A DNA stretch of 33,774 nucleotides from Sulfurimonas sp. GTDB taxonomy: Bacteria; Campylobacterota; Campylobacteria; Campylobacterales; Sulfurimonadaceae. The stretch is taken from contig QNZS01000064.1 of assembly GCA_003978465.1 (NCBI GenBank), forward strand, positions 1-33,774, in the 5' to 3' direction. Of the stretch, positions 7,682 to 16,574 are shown piece after piece (position 1 is the first letter of the stretch; each line of letters begins with the position of its first letter). The notes below the pieces were generated by a model. It was not told the DNA's origin, did no database searches, and saw nothing but the letters and a program-made list of their open reading frames with translations. The position numbers were made by a program, and so were the translations under genes.

Positions 7682-8380
7682 TTGCACAAGTTTACTAAAG
7701 GATTAATGTCCCTTATAATCACACTACTCTTTCAAACAGAAGTTTTCGCAAAGTATTTATATAAAGATGAGATAATACATAATCCAAAGTTTACAACAAA
7801 TATTGAAAATTTAGGTTCTGAGCTTTTTAATAAAACAGGAGTCTCTTTAAAGTTAGTAATGCTCAAAGCACTTCCAAAAAATAAAAATATAGAAGTGTAT
7901 GAAAAAGAACTTCTTAAAGAGTTCTCAAAACCAACAATAGTTTTAATGTTTTCAGAACTTGATAAAAATGTAAATATTTGGACGAATGATGTCTCTTTAT
8001 ATAAATATTTTAATAAAAAGCAGGTACTTAGTCCTGTCGCTTCACCTGTTCAAGCTTTTTTTATCTCAATCATTTTTGCAAGAAGTTTTGATGATATAAA
8101 AGAGCTTATGAGCAGTTCTGGGGGAACAATATTACCTCTACTTGGGAACAAGGTTAAGGGAGAGCAAACTGGAAAGTATTCAGCAGCTATGTATAATGGT
8201 TACTTAGATATATCTATGCAAGTAGCTACTGCCCATGACTTTACCCTTGAGAATGGAGTAAGTACATCCTCCCAGTACCCTTTAGTGATCGTAAAAACAC
8301 TCTTTTATGGTTTTATACTTTATGCACTCTTTTTATACTTGAAAAACAAATTTAAGAAAAAAGGAGTTGAAGATGAATAA
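7682..8380 (+). CDS. Exported TPM-like membrane protein
   Basis: A 232-residue protein with a signal peptide (about 1-23, ending VFA) and a C-terminal membrane helix (about 203-222) followed by a basic KNKFKKK tail. The periplasmic part begins IIHNPKFTTNIENLGSELF and continues GVSLKLVMLKALPKNK, resembling the start of TPM (Psb32/MOLO1) domains, though the match is partial. I chose TTG at 7682 because AGGAT lies five bases before it and it supplies the basic start of the signal peptide; the ATG at 7706 would remove it. It overlaps ccoH by 8 bp. A function in cbb3 assembly is inferred from location. Confidence 0.72.
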   Translation: MHKFTKGLMSLIITLLFQTEVFAKYLYKDEIIHNPKFTTNIENLGSELFNKTGVSLKLVMLKALPKNKNIEVYEKELLKEFSKPTIVLMFSELDKNVNIWTNDVSLYKYFNKKQVLSPVASPVQAFFISIIFARSFDDIKELMSSSGGTILPLLGNKVKGEQTGKYSAAMYNGYLDISMQVATAHDFTLENGVSTSSQYPLVIVKTLFYGFILYALFLYLKNKFKKKGVEDE

Positions 8381-8873
8381 TGGAAGAGCTTGGCCTTATG
8401 CTATTGGAGCTGCAATTACTTTAATATTTAGTTTTTGTGTGGCTACTATATTTATCACTGAGAGTTCTGCAATTCAAGAGAGTGATACTTATATGACTAA
8501 GTATCAAGAAGCGGATTTAAATGCTAATGAATTTATCAAAAAAAGAATGGCATTTGACCTGCTTTATAATATTGAATATGTCACAAAAGAAATATCAGGT
8601 GAATTACCGGTTATTTCCTATAAGATAACTACTAAAGATGGGATAGCTCTTAACAGTGCAAAAATGAAAATTGCTATAAGTAGGCCAGAGACTGATATTT
8701 ATGATAAATCCCTAAAAAATCCAAATGTGGATAATGGTATCTATAGTTTCACACTAGATAAATTTCCAAAAAAAGGTGTTTGGAATATTATTGCAAAAGT
8801 AAGTGTGGATGATAAAGAGCGGTTTTTAAATATAAAAACAGACACTAGAAATCCAAGATGGTATGAGTTTTAA
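8373..8873 (+). CDS. ccoH: FixH/CcoH-family cbb3 assembly protein
   Basis: A 166-residue protein with one N-terminal helix (about 8-30) and a periplasmic beta-rich domain. The start NNGRAWPYAIGA and the pattern after the helix (aromatic- and Asn-containing NANEFIKKR) fit FixH/CcoH, a single-helix protein needed for stable cbb3 oxidase. The C-terminal half contains ISYKITTKDGIALNSAKMKI and GVWNIIAKVSV, like FixH domains. The ATG at 8373 is preferred over the TTG at 8367 because AAAAGGAG ends at 8366. It overlaps the previous gene by 8 bp. Its stop supplies part of the addB ribosome-binding site. Confidence 0.78.
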   Translation: MNNGRAWPYAIGAAITLIFSFCVATIFITESSAIQESDTYMTKYQEADLNANEFIKKRMAFDLLYNIEYVTKEISGELPVISYKITTKDGIALNSAKMKIAISRPETDIYDKSLKNPNVDNGIYSFTLDKFPKKGVWNIIAKVSVDDKERFLNIKTDTRNPRWYEF

Positions 8874-8882
8874 GGAAAGAGT

Positions 8883-11228
8883 GTGGATGAACGAACTTTA
8901 GTACTACCATCTGCTCGTGCCATACGAGACCAACAACACAAACTATCAGAGGAATCCCTTTTCTTACCTAATTATATAACTATGAGCGATTTTATCGCTA
9001 AGTTATGTATAGTGAATGGGTATCAGTTTATAGATGAAGATAGCCGTGTTTTACTTCTTTTAGAAGCTTCAGACTTCTCTGAGTTCTCATCTTTACAGAT
9101 TGAGAGAAACTTTTTTACTTTTACTAAAAATAGCTCATATATATTTAAATTTTTTGAAGAGATAAGTGCTGAGTTATATGATATAAATGCTCTTGCCTCT
9201 GCAGATCTTTATGCAGAATATGAAGAGCATATAACTATACTTATAGAACTTTATAAGCGCTATGAATCACTCTGTAATGAACGAAAATATTTAGATAGAA
9301 TTTTTTTACCAAAACTATATGAATTTAATGTAGAGTATGCACGAAGTCATCAAGATGTAATTTTAAAACTTGCAGGACATCTTACAAACTTTGAATTGGA
9401 GTTGTTACAAAAATATACAGAGTATGCCCAAGTTCAAATAGACTTTTGCACTAGTTTCTTTAACCATAAAATGCAGACAAGGTTAAGTGAACTTGGATTT
9501 GATTTAGAAGCTGGGTATGAATACCTTTTATCTTTAAATGAGAAAAAGATTCTTTCACAAACAGAAGTTGTTAAAAATGAAAATGTAGGTTGTGAAAGTT
9601 TTGGTGAGGCACTACTTCAGATTGCATTTGTAAAAAAGAAGATATACGAGTTTGTGCAAAAAGGGTATAAACCTGAAAACATAGCAGTTGTCTTACCCGA
9701 TGAGAGTAGAGCTCCTATGCTTAAGATATTTGATGAGAAGTGTAATTTTAACTTCGCTATGGGTGAGCCTTTTATATCTAGTAGTATTTATATTAGACTT
9801 AATGCAAGTATAAAAAGACTAGATCTGGACTCACAAGAAAATTCTGCTAGACTTGATAGAGTTGGCAATGAGCTGTACACACAACTCTCGAGTATTTACT
9901 ATAAAAGTCTCTCTGAGATAGATTTTATAGATTTTTTATCTGAACTTTGTGAGTATATTGACGATAAAAAAGAGTTAAAAATTTACAATGAAGAGTTGTA
10001 TAGTTTTGACAAAATTATATCTTTTATGCAGGATATGAACATCAAATCGCTACTGAGTCTTTTTATGCAAAGACTCGCCGGAAGAACCTTAGATGATGTG
10101 CGTGGTGGAAAAGTTACTGTTATGGGTGTATTAGAGACTAGAAGTGTTGATTTTGATGCAGTTGTGATTATGGACTTTGATGATAAAAATGTCCCTAAGC
10201 GCAGTGATAAAGATATGTTTTTAAACACTGCTGTAAGAGAAAATGCAAACCTCCCTACAATGAGCGATAGAGAAAATCTCCAAAAGCACTATTATGAGAT
10301 GCTGATAAACTCAAGTAAAGAAGTGGCACTCTCTTTTGTAAACTCAAGTGAGAGTAGTGCTTCTCGCTTTTTAAAACAGCTAAGCATCAAAGATGAAAAG
10401 ATACATGAGGAGTCTGATTATGCAGATATTCTCTTTAAAAGAGACAAAAAGATAATACTGGAGCCTCAAAGTATAAGATTAGATTATAGTTTTAAAGATG
10501 TAAAACTTTCAGCCACAAGACTTAAAACTTATCTGACTTGTAAACGGAAGTACTATCATAAATATATCCAAAAGCTTTATGGGCATGATATACCACAAGA
10601 TGTTCCACAAGAGTATGAGATAGGAAATGTAGTGCATTTAGCACTTAAAGAGCTGTACTCCAAAAAGAGTTCTTATTCAGATGTAAGAGAACTAAAAAAA
10701 GACTTAGAAAAAGAGTTAGATAAACAGTGTGGAAAAAGTGAACTTGATCAGTACCTCATTAGTTTACAAAAAAAACGATTACAAAAATTTTACACTTTAG
10801 AGATACAGAGGTTTATAGATGGTTTTGAAGTACACTTTTGTGAAGAAAGTTTTAGTGTAGAGTATGCAGGAATGACTCTTGTTGGCCAGATAGATAGAGT
10901 AGATAAGAGAGATAATGAGATAGAAGTACTTGATTATAAAACAGGTTCGTATAAACTTTATAATAAAAACAATTTTACAGAAGCTACAGACTTTCAGTTG
11001 GAGTTCTATTATCTTTTAACTCAGAGTTTAGGAGATGTAACAAGCTGTGCTTTTTATGACTTAAAAGAGGTAGAGATAGTACCTGAAGCCTTTTTAGGCG
11101 AAAAACTAGAGATACTGCAGTCTCACATAAAGGACCTGCTTAACATCGAGTATATAGACTTTGTCCTCTGCGAGGATGAAACACAGTGTAGATACTGTGA
11201 ATATGCGGTAATTTGCGGGAGAGACTAA
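8883..11228 (+). CDS. addB: AddB-type subunit of the AddAB recombination nuclease
   Basis: A 781-residue protein that with AddA processes DNA double-strand ends for RecA loading. The N-terminal half is an inactivated helicase fold without a Walker A; LETRSVDFDAVVIM (418-431) is the helicase-like motif seen in AddB and RecC relatives. The C-terminal PD-(D/E)XK nuclease shows H585, D671, D684, K686 and Q705. Cysteines C553, C769, C772 and C778 (C-x2-C-x5-C at the end) fit the AddB iron-sulfur cluster. It is shorter than Bacillus AddB and similar to epsilonproteobacterial forms. GTG start at 8883 with AAGGA six bases upstream. The stop overlaps the addA ATG. Confidence 0.9.
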   Translation: MDERTLVLPSARAIRDQQHKLSEESLFLPNYITMSDFIAKLCIVNGYQFIDEDSRVLLLLEASDFSEFSSLQIERNFFTFTKNSSYIFKFFEEISAELYDINALASADLYAEYEEHITILIELYKRYESLCNERKYLDRIFLPKLYEFNVEYARSHQDVILKLAGHLTNFELELLQKYTEYAQVQIDFCTSFFNHKMQTRLSELGFDLEAGYEYLLSLNEKKILSQTEVVKNENVGCESFGEALLQIAFVKKKIYEFVQKGYKPENIAVVLPDESRAPMLKIFDEKCNFNFAMGEPFISSSIYIRLNASIKRLDLDSQENSARLDRVGNELYTQLSSIYYKSLSEIDFIDFLSELCEYIDDKKELKIYNEELYSFDKIISFMQDMNIKSLLSLFMQRLAGRTLDDVRGGKVTVMGVLETRSVDFDAVVIMDFDDKNVPKRSDKDMFLNTAVRENANLPTMSDRENLQKHYYEMLINSSKEVALSFVNSSESSASRFLKQLSIKDEKIHEESDYADILFKRDKKIILEPQSIRLDYSFKDVKLSATRLKTYLTCKRKYYHKYIQKLYGHDIPQDVPQEYEIGNVVHLALKELYSKKSSYSDVRELKKDLEKELDKQCGKSELDQYLISLQKKRLQKFYTLEIQRFIDGFEVHFCEESFSVEYAGMTLVGQIDRVDKRDNEIEVLDYKTGSYKLYNKNNFTEATDFQLEFYYLLTQSLGDVTSCAFYDLKEVEIVPEAFLGEKLEILQSHIKDLLNIEYIDFVLCEDETQCRYCEYAVICGRD

Positions 11229-13942
11229 TGTCATTTAAACAAAATTTGGCTTATGAAGCGAGTGCAGGAAGTGGAAAGACTTTTATGCTTGTTGTGCGTT
11301 ACCTTTCCTTACTTTTTCGTGGAGCTGACCCTACAAAAATTCTAGCACTTACTTTTACAAATAAGGCAGCACATGAGATGCAAGAGAGAGTAGTTGAGAC
11401 CTTAGAAGAGTTAGAGTTTAGGGATGAGCTTTTAGAAATAGCAAAAGTGACAGAACTCTCTCCAGAGTACTTAGTAAGTCAAAGAGATACGATCCTAAAT
11501 GAGTTTTTAAATGCCCATACTAAGATTATGACTATTGATAGTTTTTTTACTCATATATTAAGAAAGTTTTCTTTATATGTTTCACTAATGCCAGACTTTT
11601 CTACTTTTGCTTCACAACATGAGCAAAAACTTTTAGAGCGCTTCTTGAAAGAGGTGAGTGTTGCAGGTAAACGCAACCAACTCATCAACCTCTCTTTAGA
11701 ATCTAAAAAAAGAGTAACGGATATATTTACTCTTTTAGATGCTTTTTATCTAAAAAAAGAGGAACTCTCCCATATTAGATTTATTCAAACAAGTACAGAT
11801 GAATTTGAGAGGAATGCTTTAGCAGCGCTTACAAGTCTACAAGGCATTGTAAATAACTGTAAGGGAGCATCGGCTTCACTCATAAAAGCAGTTCAAGCAG
11901 ATGACTTTGATGAGTTACTAACAAAGTCTTGGATTGTCAAAGAGACTTTAGAGTACTGGGTATTTAAAAAGTGTTTTAGTCTAGAGATGAATCAAAATCT
12001 TCATATAATTCAAGAAGCTATTAAAGGATACTATAAAGCTAAAGAGCAAAACTTCTTTTATGCTTTAAGTGAGTTAGTAGATATCTACCAGAGGGCGAAA
12101 AAAGGCCTTTATATGGAAGATAGGGAGCTTAGTTTTTCCGATGTAACTTCTTTAGTTTACTCGATTCTTCATAAACTAGATGACAGTGAATTTTTATACT
12201 TTAGGCTAGATGCAAAGATAGAACATATGTTACTCGATGAGTTTCAAGATACAAGTATAACCCAGTATGAGATTTTAAAACCTCTTATAGAGGAGATAAC
12301 TTCTGGTAGTGGTATATTTGATAAAGGAAGTTTTTTCTTTGTTGGTGATGTTAAGCAGTCTATTTATAGATTCCGTGGTGGAGTATCAGCTCTCTTTGGT
12401 GCAGTTGTGAAGCAAAATGCAACTGAGGTACAAAAATTACTTACAAATTATAGATCACAAAAAGAGGTTATAGAGTTTGTAAATAGAACATTTAAACAAA
12501 AAATACATAATTATTCAGATCAGTTAGTCCGAACAGGTGCTGATGCAGGTTATGTTGCAGTTATTTTAAACGATGAACCATTAAAAGAAGCTACAAGCCA
12601 AGTGAAAAAGCTTCTCTCTCTGGGAGCTGATAGTAACTCTATTGCTATTCTTTGTGCGACAAATGGTGATGGGGAGGCTATAAAAAATACTCTTTTAGAT
12701 GAGCATATAGAAGTAGTGACAGAGACAACAACAAAACTCATAAACCAGCAAAGTGTTAAAGCAATTTTAGAGTATCTCAAATACCACTACTTTGATAAAG
12801 AGATATATCGAAGTAACTTTTTTGCATTAATAAAACAGACTCCAATAAAGATGTATAGAGTGGACTTTAACAAGATAAAACTCTTAGATACTGTAAAAGC
12901 TGCAATAGATAAGTACAAGCTCTTTAGTGATGATTTTCACTTAGTACGTTTTTTAAATTCAGTAGCTAAATACCCAGATGTTGAAGCATTACTTTTTGAA
13001 TATGAGAGACTCGATACTGCAGCTGCCTCCTCTGATATAAGCGGTGTTAGAGTTCTTACTATTCATAAGTCAAAGGGTTTAGAGTATGAGAATGTCATAG
13101 TTATGGATTCGCTAAAACGACCAAATGTTGCAAGTGATAGTATTATTTATAACTATACTGGAATTTCTCTCTCTGGTGTATACCTTAGAACAAAAAATAG
13201 AGATGCTATAGATATTGAGTATGAAAGAACTTTGGAAAAAGAGAAAGTACTTGTTAGAGAGGATAAGTTAAATGCACTTTATGTTGCATTTACAAGAGCT
13301 AGAGATAATCTTATCATCATTAAAAAATCTGAAAAGTCTAGTTTTGATTTATTAGATTTAGAAGTAGCAAGTTATGGTGAGATGAAGATAATTGTAAAAG
13401 AGAAAGTAGAGATAGAGAGACTTCAAAGGATAGATTATAAAGAACTATACTACGGTACACAGAGTGATATCTTAGCCTTAGAGAATGAAGTTGATGGAGA
13501 CTTAAAAGCTATTAACTTTGGTATTGCTCTGCACTATATGTTAGAGATGATGAGTGTCTTTGAAATAGATTCTTTAAATAATGCAAAAAATATGATGCTC
13601 AACAAGTATGGCTCGAGGTTAGAGAGCTCAGAGGTAGAAGATATCTGTACTAGGGTAGAACTTTTTGTGAGGAATACAGAAGTAATAGAACTTTTAAAAG
13701 GAAAGCTTTATAAAGAAAAAGCACTGCGTTATAAAAAGCAACTTCGATATATAGACCTTTTAGTGCTTCGAGATGATGGTTCTTATATTGTTATAGATTA
13801 TAAATCTTCTCTTGCCTATAGTGAGCATCATACAAAACAAGTTCGTGCTTATGTGAGAGCGATAAAAGAGATCAGTGAAAAAAATGTGAAAGGAATCATC
13901 TGCTATCTTTTATCAGATGAGATAAAACTAGTAGAAGTTTAG
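11228..13942 (+). CDS. addA: AddA-type UvrD-family helicase-nuclease
   Basis: A 904-residue superfamily 1 helicase fused to a nuclease, the motor of AddAB. Visible motifs are Walker A ASAGSGKT (11-18), LTFTNKAA, LLDEFQDTS (about 335-343), GDVKQSIYRFRGG (about 373-385), TIHKSKGLEY (about 611-620) and VAFTRARDNL (686-695). The nuclease at the C-terminus has H769, D843, D857, K859 (IDYKSS) and Q871. I chose the ATG at 11228, which overlaps the addB stop (TAATG) and has GGGAGA five bases upstream, rather than the TTG at 11213. Both nuclease domains of the complex look intact. Confidence 0.95.
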   Translation: MSFKQNLAYEASAGSGKTFMLVVRYLSLLFRGADPTKILALTFTNKAAHEMQERVVETLEELEFRDELLEIAKVTELSPEYLVSQRDTILNEFLNAHTKIMTIDSFFTHILRKFSLYVSLMPDFSTFASQHEQKLLERFLKEVSVAGKRNQLINLSLESKKRVTDIFTLLDAFYLKKEELSHIRFIQTSTDEFERNALAALTSLQGIVNNCKGASASLIKAVQADDFDELLTKSWIVKETLEYWVFKKCFSLEMNQNLHIIQEAIKGYYKAKEQNFFYALSELVDIYQRAKKGLYMEDRELSFSDVTSLVYSILHKLDDSEFLYFRLDAKIEHMLLDEFQDTSITQYEILKPLIEEITSGSGIFDKGSFFFVGDVKQSIYRFRGGVSALFGAVVKQNATEVQKLLTNYRSQKEVIEFVNRTFKQKIHNYSDQLVRTGADAGYVAVILNDEPLKEATSQVKKLLSLGADSNSIAILCATNGDGEAIKNTLLDEHIEVVTETTTKLINQQSVKAILEYLKYHYFDKEIYRSNFFALIKQTPIKMYRVDFNKIKLLDTVKAAIDKYKLFSDDFHLVRFLNSVAKYPDVEALLFEYERLDTAAASSDISGVRVLTIHKSKGLEYENVIVMDSLKRPNVASDSIIYNYTGISLSGVYLRTKNRDAIDIEYERTLEKEKVLVREDKLNALYVAFTRARDNLIIIKKSEKSSFDLLDLEVASYGEMKIIVKEKVEIERLQRIDYKELYYGTQSDILALENEVDGDLKAINFGIALHYMLEMMSVFEIDSLNNAKNMMLNKYGSRLESSEVEDICTRVELFVRNTEVIELLKGKLYKEKALRYKKQLRYIDLLVLRDDGSYIVIDYKSSLAYSEHHTKQVRAYVRAIKEISEKNVKGIICYLLSDEIKLVEV

Positions 13943-14008
13943 TAAAGAACTGGATTTACATGCTAATTGCTTAGAGACATAAAATACTTATTTATTAGCT
14001 TGATTTGA

Positions 14009-14014
14009 TATAAT
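14009..14014 (+). promoter_or_regulatory. Putative -10 box (TATAAT)
   Basis: A consensus TATAAT lies 40 bases before the ATG of the 55-codon ORF at 14049, within the 106-bp space after addA. It would start a transcript near 14021 carrying that ORF and the ABC-F gene. No clear -35 is visible. Confidence 0.5.
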
Positions 14015-14048
14015 GCTGTTAATTGATTAATAGCTTAAGAAGAGAAGT

Positions 14049-14216
14049 ATGAAAAAAAAAGCTTTAGAAAAAAGAGTCACTTTACAATATACAAGTGCAC
14101 TTTATCACTCGTCTATATCTGATACAAAAAGTATTACACATGCTTTAAAAATAGTAGATAATGCTCTTTATAAATCAAAAAAAGAAGGATGTAATAGAGT
14201 GATAGAAGTTTCATGA
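14049..14216 (+). pseudogene. 55-codon ORF resembling the C-terminal end of a GGDEF domain
   Basis: The last 25 residues, ALKIVDNALYKSKKEGCNRV plus a short end, match the final helix and strand of diguanylate cyclase GGDEF domains (consensus ADxALYxAKxxGrNrV). The preceding VTLQYTSALY fits the strand before it. The GGDEF active-site loop, the nucleotide site and any sensor domain are absent, so it cannot make c-di-GMP. It has an ATG followed by three Lys codons, a -10 box 35 bases upstream, and its TGA overlaps the ABC-F start (ATGA). It is most likely a decayed or rearranged gene tail; retention as a small coupled ORF or leader is possible. Confidence 0.55.
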
Positions 14217-16042
14217 TACAATTAATAAATATAAATAAGAATTTTGCTTCACAGGAGCTTTTCTCTAACCTGAATCTTAAGCTAAACAAAGGAAACCGTA
14301 CAGGTTTAGTTGGAAGAAACGGAAGTGGAAAGTCTACTCTTTTTAAGATGATCTTAGAAGAAGAAACAGCTGATAGTGGTGATATAATCATTCCTAAAAA
14401 TTATAAAATAGGCACACTTAAACAGCATCTTACCTTTAGTGAAAAAACTCTCAGAGAAGAGGCTGCTTTAGCTCTTGATGAAGAGATGCAGTATGATGTT
14501 TACAGAGTTGAAAAGATTCTTTTTGGACTTGGTTTTGTACAAGAGGATTTAGAAAAAGATCCACTTTCATTTTCTGGTGGTTTTCAGATACGTATAAATT
14601 TAGCAAAACTACTTGTGACTGAACCAAACTTACTACTGCTTGATGAGCCTACTAACTACTTGGATATTGTGTCTCTTCGTTGGTTAAAAAACTTCCTACG
14701 CTCATTTCCTGGAGAACTTATTCTTATCACTCACAATCGTGACTTTATGGATAGTGTTTGTACTCATACTATGGGGATTGTTCGTAAAAATATAGAGGTG
14801 ATTGCTGGAAATACCCATAAGTTTTATGAGCAGTTATCTTTAAATGATGAACTTTATGCCAAACAAAAAATAGCACAAGATAAAAAAGTAAAAGAACTTG
14901 AAGAATTCATCGCAAAAAATAAAGCTAGAGCTTCTACGGCTTCACTTGCTCAGTCAAAAGTAAAACAGCTAGAAAAAATGGACTTGATGAATGATTTAGC
15001 ATTTGATAATACTTTAGCTTTTGACTTTAACTTTAAAGAAACTCCTTCAAAAGTAATGCTTGAAGTTGAAGACTTGAGTTTTGGATACACTCCTGAGAAT
15101 ATCTTGTTTAAAGATATAAGTTTTAGTATTAAACGCGGTGAATGTATAGGGATTATAGGAAAAAATGGAAAAGGAAAGTCAACACTTTTAAATACTATAG
15201 CTGGAGAATTAAAAGCACTTTGTGGGACTATTACCTCCCACCCTTCAGTAGAATTTGCACACTTTGGACAGACAAATATTGCAAGACTTCATGAAAAATC
15301 AAGTGTAAGTGATGAAATTCACTCGGCGAATACAAAACTAAGTACTCAAGTTATACGAAGTATCTGTGGAGCAATGATGTTTAGTGGAGATAATGCTGAT
15401 AAAAAAGTTTCTCTACTCTCTGGTGGAGAGAAATCTCGTGTTATGCTCGGACAGATTTTAGCAAGAGAAGTAAATCTTCTCTTTTTAGATGAGCCAACAA
15501 ACCATCTTGATATGGAATCTATTGAAGCCCTCACAGAAGCTATACAAAATTTTGAAGGTGCTGTGATGATTGTTACCCACTCGGAAGAGATGCTTCGTCG
15601 TGTATGTGATCGACTTATCATTTTTGCTAAAGATGGTGCTGATTATTTTAATGGTGGCTATGATGATTTCTTATCAAAGATTGGATGGGAAGAAGATGAA
15701 CTAGAAGTAAAAGAGAAGTCTGCTCCAAAATCAAATAATAAAGAGAGTAAAAAACTAAAGGCTGAACTAACGAGAGAGAGAAATAAACTTACTTCACCAC
15801 TTAAAAAGAGAGTTGAGAAACTTGAGGATTCTATTATGAAATTAGAAGAAGAACTCTCAGTGCATCATGAAAAACTTATAGTCGCTTCAAATAGTGGAGA
15901 TAGTGCTACTCTTATAGAACTCTCAAAAACGGTCTCTCTGGTAGAGAGTAAAGTTGAAGAGTTGTTTGAAGAGCTTGAAGAGGTACAAGGTGAACTTGAT
16001 ACAATACTTTTAGAGTATGAAATAAAAATAGATGAAATTTAA
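14213..16042 (+). CDS. ABC-F family ATPase (ribosome-associated type)
   Basis: A 609-residue soluble protein with two ABC cassettes and no membrane helices. First cassette: Walker A GRNGSGKST (34-42), signature FSGGFQIR (120-127, SGGFQ in place of SGGE/Q), Walker B LLLLDEPTNYLD. The linker (about 215-260, FIAKNKARASTASLAQSKVK) is the basic interdomain helix pair that contacts tRNA in ABC-F proteins. Second cassette: GKNGKGKST (316-324), LSGGEKSR (402-409), LLFLDEPTNHLD. A charged coiled coil (about 495-609) closes it. Likely roles are in translation or antibiotic protection; the subfamily is not certain. Its start overlaps the upstream ORF stop by 4 bp. Confidence 0.9.
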   Translation: MIQLININKNFASQELFSNLNLKLNKGNRTGLVGRNGSGKSTLFKMILEEETADSGDIIIPKNYKIGTLKQHLTFSEKTLREEAALALDEEMQYDVYRVEKILFGLGFVQEDLEKDPLSFSGGFQIRINLAKLLVTEPNLLLLDEPTNYLDIVSLRWLKNFLRSFPGELILITHNRDFMDSVCTHTMGIVRKNIEVIAGNTHKFYEQLSLNDELYAKQKIAQDKKVKELEEFIAKNKARASTASLAQSKVKQLEKMDLMNDLAFDNTLAFDFNFKETPSKVMLEVEDLSFGYTPENILFKDISFSIKRGECIGIIGKNGKGKSTLLNTIAGELKALCGTITSHPSVEFAHFGQTNIARLHEKSSVSDEIHSANTKLSTQVIRSICGAMMFSGDNADKKVSLLSGGEKSRVMLGQILAREVNLLFLDEPTNHLDMESIEALTEAIQNFEGAVMIVTHSEEMLRRVCDRLIIFAKDGADYFNGGYDDFLSKIGWEEDELEVKEKSAPKSNNKESKKLKAELTRERNKLTSPLKKRVEKLEDSIMKLEEELSVHHEKLIVASNSGDSATLIELSKTVSLVESKVEELFEELEEVQGELDTILLEYEIKIDEI

Positions 16043-16574
16043 AAGAAAAGGAATAGAAATCAAAATAATATTACTAATACTTTCACTACTGAGTATCAAT
16101 ATATATGCAGCATCAGTAGAAGAGGGAATTAACGAGTCAAATCAAGGAAATAAGGCAAGGGCCTTTAAGATCTTTGAGGCAGCCTGTGAAGAAAAGAATC
16201 CTTTGGCTTGTAAGTATATGGCAGAAGCATATAACAAGGGTATTACAGTAAAAATTAATATTCCAAAAGCCTTAGAGTATTATACAAAGTCATGTGAGTT
16301 AGGATTAGGAAAATCTTGTTTATTTATAGCTAATAGTTATAACAAAGGTACAGGAATTGAAAAAAACTATACTAAGGCTCTTGAGTTTTATGGCAAGGCA
16401 TGTGATAAGAGTGTAGCTAAAGCATGTCAACATTATGCATTTTGTTATGAGATAGGACGAGGTGTAAAAAGAGATAGAGCAGTTGCAAAACAGTACTATA
16501 AAAAGTCGTGTGAATTAGGCATAGATGATGGCTGTTTTTATGTGAAACAACTTACCGAGATGGGCATAAAATAG
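16032..16574 (+). CDS. Exported cysteine-rich Sel1-repeat protein (Hcp-like)
   Basis: A 180-residue protein with a signal peptide (about 1-27, ending YAA) and about four Sel1-like helical repeats of 36 residues, for example ALEYYTKSCELGLGKSCLFI and ALEFYGKACDKSVAKACQHY. Each repeat carries two Cys eight residues apart, the disulfide pattern of the Helicobacter cysteine-rich (Hcp) proteins, which suggests a periplasmic or secreted fold. The specific role is unknown. It overlaps the ABC-F gene by 11 bp at its start, and its last 23 bp overlap the convergent modC 3' end. Confidence 0.88.
   Translation: MKFKRKGIEIKIILLILSLLSINIYAASVEEGINESNQGNKARAFKIFEAACEEKNPLACKYMAEAYNKGITVKINIPKALEYYTKSCELGLGKSCLFIANSYNKGTGIEKNYTKALEFYGKACDKSVAKACQHYAFCYEIGRGVKRDRAVAKQYYKKSCELGIDDGCFYVKQLTEMGIK

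Noticed and set aside
14213..16042. Altered signature (SGGFQ) in the first ABC-F cassette as a sign of inactivity
   Set aside because: The Walker motifs and the catalytic Glu are intact, and variation at this position is common in the family.
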